Below are positions 13,360-22,500 of a DNA stretch of 64,000 nucleotides, one piece after another. A program made the position numbers and the translations under genes. Numbering within the stretch: position 1 is the stretch's first letter; each line of letters starts with the position of its first letter. Under the pieces are notes generated by a model. That model saw only the letters and a program-made list of their open reading frames with translations, made no database searches and was not told the origin of the DNA. Origin of the DNA: Pithys albifrons albifrons (taxonomy: Eukaryota > Chordata > Aves > Passeriformes > Thamnophilidae); NCBI RefSeq assembly GCF_047495875.1, contig NC_092459.1, positions 40,660,490 through 40,724,489 of the forward strand, written 5' to 3'.

Positions 13360-14060
13360 GCAAGTGCACCTGGGTCAGAGCAACCCTCAATATCAATACT
13401 GACTGGGGAGTGAACAAGTTGAGAACAGCCCTGCTGAGGAGGACTTGGGATGTACGTGTGGAAAAAAAGCTGGATACAAGCTGGTACTGCGCACTTGTAG
13501 CCCAGAAAGGAAATTGTATCCTGGGATTCTTCAAAGAGAGGTGGCCAGCAGATTGAGGGAGGTGATTTTGCCCCTGTACTCTGCCCTTGTGAGATCCCAC
13601 CTGGAGTGCTGCATCCACTTCCGGGGTCTTCAGCATGGATGTATTTGAGCAAGCCCAGAGCAAGGCCACAAAGATGATCAGAGGGCTGAAGAACCTCTTT
13701 TATGAGGAAAGGCTGAGGGAGTTGGGGTTGTTCCACCTGGAGAAGAAAAGGCTCTGGGAAGACCTTATAGCAGCCTTGCAGTACCTAAAGGGGGCCTACA
13801 AGAAAGATGGGGACAACATTTTTAGTAGGGCTTGTAGCAATAGCAAAATAGTAGTTGTTTTAAACCATAGGAGGGTAGATTCAGAGTAGGTATAAGTAAG
13901 AAATTTTTAAAAATGAAGAGGATGAAACACAAGAATAGATTGCACACAGAGGCAGTAAGTGCTGCATCCTTGAATACATTCAAGGCCAGGTTAGACAGGA
14001 CTCTGAGGAGCCTTGTGTAGTGAAAGATGTTCCACATTTTATCTAGTGTATCACATGACA
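13360..14060 (+). mobile_element. CR1 LINE fragment: C-terminal reverse transcriptase region and 3' end
   Basis: This is a decayed, 5'-truncated copy of a CR1 non-LTR retrotransposon in plus orientation. Diagnostic CR1 text includes GTGCACCTGGGTCAGAG at the left, CTGCCCTTGTGAGATCCCAC in the middle, and AAGATGATCAGAGGGCTGAA and GAGTTGGGGTTGTTCCACCT further right. The coding part is broken over three frames: one near 13440-13550, one near 13520-13645, and one near 13635-13860. The last carries the typical Ala-Thr-Lys-Met-Ile-Arg-Gly-Leu run and then Glu-Leu-Gly-Leu-Phe. An insertion or deletion therefore separates each pair, and no functional enzyme can be made. The region after about 13890 matches CR1 3' sequence (CATTCAAGGCCAGGTTAGAC) but lacks the terminal short tandem repeat of intact copies. 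Antisense frames of up to 197 codons in this interval are shadows of the repeat. Confidence 0.9.
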
Positions 14061-16593
14061 TTAAAATCTGAGAAAAGTTATTAACATATGCACATTTATC
14101 TATACATATTTGTTCTCCTAAATTATCACTTATTTTTATTGCAAGAGGATGTTAAGTTCCAGATGTTGGTGTTATTTCCTGGTTCTTCAAATTCCATCCC
14201 AAACCTGGCCATTAAGCTTACACAAGGTCAGCAACATTAGGCAGGAGGCTGCTCTGAGGTCAGTCCTGTCTTGTATTGCCTGTACCCTGCCATCTGTCTG
14301 GGTCCATCTGCTCCCTCTAAATCGCAAACTTGTGGCTCTTATTCTGTGGTTGTACATTTCTGTTCCTCAGCCTTGACTGAGACTGCAAGCCCAAGGGTAA
14401 TATTCATGACAATAATAAAAAGTGAAATGTTGCTGATGTGTGTCTGCAAGTATTCATGGATTTTTTTTCATCTTCCTAAGGAGAGAGAGACCACATATTT
14501 TAGCAAATGAAGTCAACTAATCTGTTTTCACAGAACAGTTATTTTTCTTTTGATGCACCTGGAAACTGGCCCGTGACTCCTCCTGATGAGGTGAACCACT
14601 TAGGCAATTCCCAAGTGAAGTGGGTTACCGGAGCATTTAATTTTTTATCCAAAATACATATTTTGACTTATTGTGCTCCAGTGTGCTCTCCATAACAAAC
14701 ACGGGCTGCCTACTGGGAGACGAGCTGCCCCTCTGAATGCTACTTCCTTCTCTGGTGGACAGGTACCCTGTGCAGAGGTCCCTGGGGACCAGTCAGAAAG
14801 CAGAAGAGATGGAGAGAAAGGAGATGAGCTCCAGTGTGAGTGGTGGAGGTGACAGTGGATACAGAGGCTCTAAAAATTGGTTTTGTCCAAAATTGATTTT
14901 GACAGTTGATGTGCATGGAAATTTCTCTCTTTGGATATGTTCTGGTCTAAATAAATGATAATGCTGAACAATGATGGAATTGTGCTGTGTGTAACTAAGA
15001 AAGACTTTTCTTTCCCTTCAAGATCTGAGCAGTGTCAGAGACTTTGCACCATTTTCCAGTTATGCTCCTAACACCTCTAAACTTTAGTAAAAATTTAATG
15101 TGTATATATTTTGTACTATACTTACATAAACATAATCATGTCTGTAGAACTACAAAAAGGAAGGATTTGTTACACGTTTGGATAATTAGAAGATCTATAT
15201 TCTAAATTTGTCTTTGCTTTTAATCACTGATCAATGTGTATAGCATAGGCAGGTCACTGAAGAAGGGAAGCAGATCGTATTGCAAACTAAGACACCTTTT
15301 TCTCCCTTCACTCAATAGTTTTCTTCATTAGTGATACTTTCAATCTCATAAACCCATACACAATTCTTGGCAAGTCTGTGCCTGTTTCCTATGGAGACTT
15401 GCAGCCCAAATGCAGTCGGGAGGAGACTTTGCCAACTATGCATACAATGTTAAGAAGAAATAAAGGGCTAAGTTTATATTTGATTTGCAAATGTATTTTG
15501 CACCAGGAGAAGCATCAATTCCTCTCCAATCTCAGTAGGTGGAAAGATGGCAAGTGCATCTCCTTGATTGAAAAAGTATCATGGCAATCAATTTAGGGGA
15601 AAGAATTATACATTGTATATCTCTTAATACTAACTGCCATGATTACAGTTTTTGACCATGGATATTTTCAAGGTGTTCAGATAACAGGATGAAAGTTAGT
15701 AAATAATTGCCAGTAATGTTGGGGTGAAAGGAGCTGTCAAGTACAACCAGCAATGAGAAAAACTTGAGATTAGTTTAATTCATTCTCTAGTGGGGGTGAT
15801 ATATCAGTTCAGGTACAGTAAAACCAGTCTGTTTGTACCTCTGTGAAGTACAGACAGATGACTGAAAATATAATACACTGTTGATACGGGAAATCTCATA
15901 CAGCACAAAGTGCAGACTTAGTCTTGGGAGAACAGAAACAGCCCTATTCTTTTATAATAATCTGTATTTTTTGTTTTAAGGTACAGATCTTAGTGTTCCC
16001 AAATGTACTGACATGCTCAACTTCTAGCTGAAATGAAGGAAAGGAGTAACAAAAAATAGCAGCCCACCTATCAACTCATCCCTGCTGGGCTGCTAGATTG
16101 GGAAAGAAGTCACAGCAAGAGCTGTCTCATTAAATCCAACTGGCCACAGGAGAGACTGCTGAATCCTTTTCCCTCCACATAAATCCATCTTTGCCTTAAA
16201 TGTTGATCTATGCATTCCCTGTTGCAAGTCCAGGTTTGTCTGGCTCCCTTCCTAGATTGTTTCCAGCTCCCAAAGCCAAGTGATTTACCTACTGCAGAAC
16301 GGGTCCTTCAGAGCACTGAATCTGTGTGAGACCAGATGAGGTATTTCAGGTGATGTGTGTTGTGTGAAGCAGAGACTATATGGAGAACACCATTGGTAGC
16401 TGGCATTGCACAAGACTTCTTCGGTCCTGTGGAAATGAATAGCACTGGGTCACCCCAGTGACTCAGGAGCTGGAGGTGTGGAAGCCTCCTGTTGTGATGG
16501 GCTCTGCACATGGACAGGCAAGTACTCAGAGAAGTAGGAAGAAAACCTGTTCATAAAAGAAGAAAAAAAGTGATACAATTCCTAGAGTCCTCC
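14061..16593. other. Unique DNA, no gene recognised
   Basis: No gene or repeat was recognised. The 14150-14430 stretch is less AT-rich and ends near AATAATAAAA, which contains a polyadenylation-type AATAAA, but no exon structure supports a transcript end. Confidence 0.5.
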
Positions 16594-16638
16594 AGTAATT
16601 TACCTGCTAAAAAGGTAAATTACTTTTTAGTAATTTAC
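16594..16638. repeat. Inverted-plus-direct repeat cluster
   Basis: AGTAATTTACC at 16594-16604 pairs perfectly with GGTAAATTACT at 16614-16624, with a 9-nt spacer. AGTAATTTAC appears again directly at 16629-16638, so the middle arm can pair with either neighbour. The unit is probably a small local duplication-inversion. Confidence 0.85.
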
Positions 16639-16726
16639 TGTGTTCTGATAAATGCCAGTGTAATTTTCACTAATACTTTTTTAGTCTACCAGCAGTGATT
16701 TAAATTGCATTTGTAGATGAACCTTC

Positions 16727-16765
16727 AGGCTGGATGGTCCCCCCTCATTTCCAACCTGGTTCACA
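16727..16765 (+). mobile_element. Short CR1 3'-end remnant
   Basis: CAGGCTGGATGGTCCCCCCT followed by CATTTCCAACCTGGTTCAC resembles the extreme 3' end of CR1 elements, in which a GGACTGGATGATC-type run is followed by TCCCTTCCAACC. It is only about 40 bp and diverged, so the call is tentative. Confidence 0.4.
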
Positions 16766-16874
16766 AAACCCCGGAAAATAATGTTGACTTCCTCAATTCA
16801 CTTTTGATTGTTTTTTTTTTAGCCCCCCCAAATATTCATATCTTATTTTAAAGCTTTATTAAAAATAAATCTAT

Positions 16875-16898
16875 TTTTACACCACATGTGGTGTAAAA
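16875..16898. repeat. Perfect 24-bp palindrome with CACATGTG core
   Basis: The arm TTTTACACCACA at 16875-16886 is followed at once by its exact reverse complement TGTGGTGTAAAA at 16887-16898, with no spacer. The core contains CACATGTG, which includes E-box-type CANNTG words. The outer parts form inverted TTTTACACC half-sites. It could bind a dimeric factor or be a scar of a DNA transposon. Neither role is shown by the sequence alone. Confidence 0.95.
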
Positions 16899-17572
16899 TA
16901 TAGAAGTAAAAATGTTGGAGAAATTTACAACCACTGGATGTCCTTATTGTTCTTTTGGACTACCAAAAAAAAAAAAAATTGAAACTGGTTCAAAGATTGG
17001 GATACGTGTTTTCTGACTGTCTCCAAATTTTTCATTTTAAATAACATCAAAAATACATTCACCAAAATAGTACACTGTGTTAATACGAAAGTGTTTCATG
17101 AGGCCAAATGAGCTACATTGACACTTCTGCAGCAGCTTAACTTCCATCTTCTTTGGGTTCATCAGTCACTGCAAATTTCAATGTAGCTAACAGAAAGTTA
17201 GTTAACAGAAAGTGAAGACCTGGATTGCATAGTGAATGTGTATAATTGGCTCATTTTACTAGGTGTAGTCTTCAACATTTTTTGCATGACTCATATTAAA
17301 GCTCACTTGTGAAAGGTTATGTATTGAAGACCAACAACCAAATGCAGATTTCATATAGCTCTTTTCATACCATTGTCTGAAAATAAAGTACTAATAAAAG
17401 CCAGTAACAATTACAAGGAGACAAATCCAGCCCCTTGCTCACTTCTGAGAGTCATTCTGCAAAGAAATATCGGAGCTTGACTCAGAGGAAGAGACACAGT
17501 TGAAGTGTTATTCTGTTCATGAAAGCAAAGGAACAATGGAATTGCTCTTGCATGGAGATAGGCATGAAAAGG
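16899..17572. other. AT-rich unique DNA, no gene recognised
   Basis: Nothing recognisable was seen. I looked here for a minus-strand polyadenylation signal for the gene model that ends at 17573. No AATAAA hexamer lies in the first 230 bp downstream of its stop, and only an AGTAAA-type variant occurs near 17255. Confidence 0.5.
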
Positions 17573-19508
17573 CTAAATTCTCTGCAGAGCAGAAGTCTCC
17601 CATCCTTTTCTGTTGTGGGCGCCCAGGTAAGCCACAGACCTCGATGAGACTTCTTTGTGGGGCTCTGCAACTGCCTGGTGGTCTACAAGAGAAGATTTCT
17701 TCTCAGTGCTTCCCTATAATCCCTCCACCCCCTCACTTTACATCTGCCCAGCACCTGGTCCGGAACTTGGGAGGGTTCTTAATTTCATCCTATGTGCACA
17801 CTTATTACCCTCATAAGAAAGTAAGGCTGAACTAGACTGCTTACAGTGGGTGGGTTGAACACAGCTGTGCAACAGACCACTTGTTTTCTTTCTACTTTGT
17901 GAGAAAGATGCTGTTTAAACTATCCAGTCATCTTTTGCCATCAAGTGATTTGGGAATAAAATTATATCAAACAAAAAGGGAGGGCAAACGGATTTTGCTT
18001 TACTCCTCCGGAAGTCACTCCATTTACCTGGAATATTAGCATTGCTCTGAACTATTGCCTCAGGCCAGCGCCCTCTGCTGTAGTGATACCGTGAGTATGA
18101 CATGTTAGCAGAAATCTAGAGAAATAAAACAGTGATATCACCGGAAAAGAAGCAGCTGGGATCTAGTCAGGCTTGCTATTAATGGATGGGCTGCCCTCCT
18201 CACCTCTGCACTGAAATGGATGGCTGAAATTGGAGGCTCTGATGCACGGAGGACAGAGGAAGTGCAGCTAACCTCTCTTAACACAGTTCCAGAGTAACAT
18301 ATGGATTTGAATATGGAGTTACCATAACTGGAAGATAAAGTCGTCAGCTTCATTGTGCAGTTATAACAGTTCTTTTGCCAGAGGGCTTTGTTCTGCTTAT
18401 TCTGTTTTCAAGCCTGCAGAGTTAGCAAAAGAGCTACAAGTGCTCCTCTCTGCATTGTGGACATTTAGGTTGCAGTAAAAGGTCAGAATTAACCTTGGAT
18501 AGAAATAAATACATTAGTTTAATTCTTTAAAAATATTAATAAGAGTCCAGATGTTACAGTGCAGGCAGACTTGGGCCAATTATTGTCATCTGTTATGGTT
18601 GTATAGTGCAGACTACCCTTCTAAAGCTTCAAGAGGCTCTGAAATGCTTCTTCAGGACAGGATGGTTCTCCATTATCTCCAGCATATGACTGTTTTCTGA
18701 TGGCACAATCCCCAAAGTTGGTCCAGTTGTGTACATGCACTTCAGGGACTGAGGGAGAAATAGACCATTTGGATTCTATTGCAGGCCCCAGATGTCTGCA
18801 AGCTTGCAGTGGCAATACCCAAATGGCACTTTTTATTTTTTGGTCTGGTCTTTGTCTCTCTTTGGGAGTTAGGTACCTAAATGCCTTTGAGGATTTGGGA
18901 CTAAGATCTTACCTCTTGGCATGTGCAGCCACAAGAACACTGACAAGAAATTTTGCATCCTCTGGGTTGGACAGTGAGAGCAAAAATCATTTCTGTAAGA
19001 ATTGAAAAAGGGCAGTGATTTCCCAGAATTGAAAACCTTTTAGTTGAAAAGAGCAGTTTACTGCTAAAATTTTAACAAAGGTGGGCAAAGTAAATATCTG
19101 CATCAAAATAATTGATTCTCTAGTAACTGATTACACTGTCAATCCAATGTGCAGCTGACATGAGCCGAACACTACAGTCACCCTGCTGGAGGCTCAGGCT
19201 CAGGACACAGACTGGGACCAGAACAGGAGCCTAACCTTGGTGGTCCTTGTACTAGGGAAGTGCCCTGCCCAACCAGCTACTTGAATATGGATGATGTGAC
19301 CTCACCTGTTCAACCTACCGGGCTTTGTTATCTTATTCCTTCTCTCACCTTTGGTGGGTCTTGAGTTCATTCTGAGCCATAATGGGAAAAACGAGATCTC
19401 GAAAACTTTCGCGGGACAGGAAAACCACTTCCTACCCAGTTCTATTTCTGCTTCTAAAATTCTGTTTGGCAGTAGTTTCAGTGAACTCATTCTTCCTTTG
19501 TGTGCCAT
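17573..19508 (-). CDS. Candidate four-exon gene, unknown protein of about 145 residues
   Basis: This is an ab initio model with no homology support. In transcription order the exons are 19349-19508, 18913-18992, 18028-18115 and 17573-17682. Donors read AAAG/GTGAGA, GAG/GTAAGA and CAG/GTAAAT. Acceptors are TTTTTCAATTCTTACAG, TTTTATTTCTCTAG and TTCTTCTCTTGTAG. Exon 1 opens with ATG at 19508, five sense codons after an in-frame TAG, runs 53 codons and ends in phase 1. Exon 2 supplies two bases to complete Glu and then 26 open codons ending in phase 0. Exon 3 gives 29 codons and ends in phase 1. Exon 4 gives Asp plus 35 codons and then TAG at 17573-17575. All junctions keep one open frame. Exon 2 encodes a cluster of six cysteines, five of them in alternating positions. 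No signal peptide, membrane segment or known domain was seen. An old SINE sits in intron 1, and no clear polyadenylation hexamer follows. A non-coding transcript or chance alignment of signals is quite possible. Confidence 0.22.
19204..19285 (-). mobile_element. Old tRNA-derived SINE (MIR-like) remnant
   Basis: On the minus strand TAGCTGGTTGGGCAGGGCAC (starting near 19279) resembles a polymerase III A box. About 50 nt later GGCTCCTGTTCTGGTCCCAG resembles a degraded B box. That spacing is typical of tRNA-derived SINEs of the kind scattered in amniote genomes. The tRNA folds are not preserved. It lies within intron 1 of the candidate gene at 17573-19508. Confidence 0.4.
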
Positions 19509-22500
19509 ATGATCTACAGTTGTTTTCTAAATCACCAAAAGCCATTGACAGGCTGTGTGGTTTTGATTTAGGGCTAAGATGTTCTTTTTAAAAAATCATT
19601 AACTCAATATATAAGAGAAAAAAAAATCCATATTTACCTCAGTCTTTGCTTACAAAAATTTTATGAGAGCAAAACCCACTTATATCCCCACTATTTATAG
19701 ATGTAAAAGAAGACTAAATGGAGTTGCATTTATCTCAAATTAGAGAGACAGCATTGAATGGAGGTGCATAAGATACATATGTATTCACATAAAAATAATG
19801 TACACATCTGAACCATACGGAAACATTTCATAGCTTTCATAGATAAACAGACCTTCAAGTGTTTGGGAAAACCAAATATATATGTATATATAACTTTTAA
19901 ATTAAAAGTATTTGCCATTTTGAATGTTCTGTAAAAAGAACAGACAATTACATATTTGTATTTTGTACTAATTTTGAACTGTCCAAGTTTTGCCTACTCT
20001 TTCAATATTTATCCAGTTATTCCCCACCCCCTGCCCCCAGATGTTAGATTACATTTTTTGTCAAGAACACAGGATACTATATTGCTAAAATACCCACAAC
20101 TTTACAGGGCAAATAAGGAGACAGAATAAATGCTCCAAGCACTCATTTGAAAGAATAGTATTTCCCCCTGGGTCAAATGGCATTACCCAACATTATGAAG
20201 CAGGCAGAAATATAGATCAGATCTTCAAACTGATTTCTGTATTCTTCTGGTTTAAAAAAAAAAAGGAATTTTGCAGTTGGCTCAAATGATGATTGGAATT
20301 CAGGCAACCTCAAGATGCTGTGTGTTCACTGACTTGAAAGCTCATTCATAAATATCACAGTGTGAATTCCTGGATGGTGAAATGCCACTAGTAGCTATTG
20401 GGAATTGACCATCTGTCACTGTCTCTTTAGATAATAACTTAGGGACAGATAGCAAAGATTGCTTTCTCTATAAACTTCATCAAGAAAACAAGAGAAAATA
20501 GGAAATTCAGCAGTAGATGGCCTTAGAGAGCCTGATGTGCTCTGATCACCTGCTGACAACTGTTTCTGTGGCATTAAGTGGAACTTTCTGGCCATGTACA
20601 CTTGGAGGAACATTTGGTTACTAGTACAGTAACCACTGTACCTTACTACAGCTTGCACCCTCCCAGTCTAAAAAGTTTTGATTGCTGCTGCATTTTCAAA
20701 TAAAATAGAAAAATAGACTAGGAGAGATACTGTGCCTCAAATGCAAAGACAGCTACATATCCTGACAGACAGTTCAATTTGTTCTTCAAAACACCAGTGA
20801 AGTAAGTGCTTCAACTCCTTCAGGGCTTTAATAGTCATGTGGTTCACACAGGCATCACACAACACACAGGGAACAGCTGAGCACTTTACTAGCTTTTATG
20901 TTTCTATGTATTTAGCTTCTGTATCAGAAGACTTTGAGTAAATTTCTTAGTCTTTGTTTTCTAAACCATACTGCTATACCTCCACCATGAGCAGTTTCTT
21001 ATAGGCAGTAGTTTTCATATCTCTGCCTTTTCCTGTCCCTCTTGACATTTTCAGCAACTTGTCTACATATACAGAGAAGCCCCTTAGGGTGGATGAGACA
21101 TTAGGTAGAGATGGGACCATTAGTGTAGATGAGATATAGGCTGACAAAGAAAACACAGTAGTACCCAGAAGTGTGCAGCTGTATACATCAATATGATGCT
21201 TATCTTTTTCTCAGTATCACAACAGGTGACTGTTTTGCCTGTTTGTCTGTTATAACCACAAGGTGCTTTTTGGCAGAGCTGTCGCATAGCCTGCCATTCC
21301 TCAGATAGTTTATACGGTTGATAATTTTTTCTGTGTATGTGAAAAAGTTTGCATTCAAGTTGAATCTGTTTTTTTCCAAACCGTTTCATCAGTTTGCTAA
21401 TTTTGAGTTTTAATCCTGTCTTTCTGTGTAACTCACCCTTATAAAACTGTAATGAACAAGCTTTTATTTGATCATCCACAGTGTTGGCCAATTTACCTCT
21501 TAAACATCCTTCCAGTCTGATAGTAAAACATTGGTAAATGAACTTAATATTGTTCACAACAACTCAGAGAATCTATAATAATGTCCATGCTTCCAAAGCA
21601 TGCTCACATGGAATGACTGAGGTGAAATGAGGAAAGTGTTGTAAGGAGGTTGTTGTTGGGGATGAGTTTATTCATGTATTCCTATTTTAACTAAATCAAA
21701 GTGGGATGATGATGAGCTTGGCTTTTGAACTGGAAGATTTTATTGACCTCTCTCATTTTGCTGTAAATCTGGAATGTGTTCCTAAGCCTTTTTTGGATAG
21801 ATACATCATATTTTAATGGATTCTTCTCTTCCTTCCCTCCCATTGTCTTGCAGAAGGTTATGTGGCAACTGCCAGCCTGAAATTCAGTCAGTTTTCAGTA
21901 ATACTTTCGGTTAGATGATGGCCCTTTCAAAGCACTTAAACTAATATATGAATATATTATTAACTTAATGCTAAAAGCACTGAGTTCCAATTTCGTGTCT
22001 CCACCTTTAAGAACAAAAAATAAGAAACTACCTGCCAGGTATTTATATAGAGCTACTGAAATGAAATTCTTCCTGGTTTATGGGGTTTCAGGCAGAGAGA
22101 TCTTTGATTCTGCAAAGTGTATGTGACTTTGTGAGAGATCTTTTTGTAACTCATTCAATCCAGCAGTTCTGTTCATCCTTCAACTCTGGTCAAGTGACCA
22201 CATTAGATACAGGTGATGGAATCAGCTTAAAGCAGACTCAGCTTAAAATACGTATGAAATATATCTTCATACACACAAACAGATTGGTTGCTTTCCCCAT
22301 AGATACTCAAATACAAAATGCTGCAATATAATTCTGCATTCCTCACCACATGATTTTGAAATGAGAAATGGATAGATATATCAACAATTTCCCTCCATAC
22401 ATGTGGAAAAGAATCCAGACTGTCCAGGAAAATATTATTTCCTGGTGAAATACTCTATGTGGTTTGGTAATGTATTGGAAAAAAACTTCAAAAAGCCAGA

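Noticed and set aside
13127..13736. Minus-strand frames of 180 and 197 codons
   Set aside because: They lie largely antisense to the CR1 element at 13360-14060 and are shadows of its coding sequence.
21120..21557. Minus-strand frame of 145 codons
   Set aside because: Lysine- and cysteine-rich peptide with no domain I recognise, no splice or promoter context and no repeat relation. Kept only as a frame to check by tblastn.
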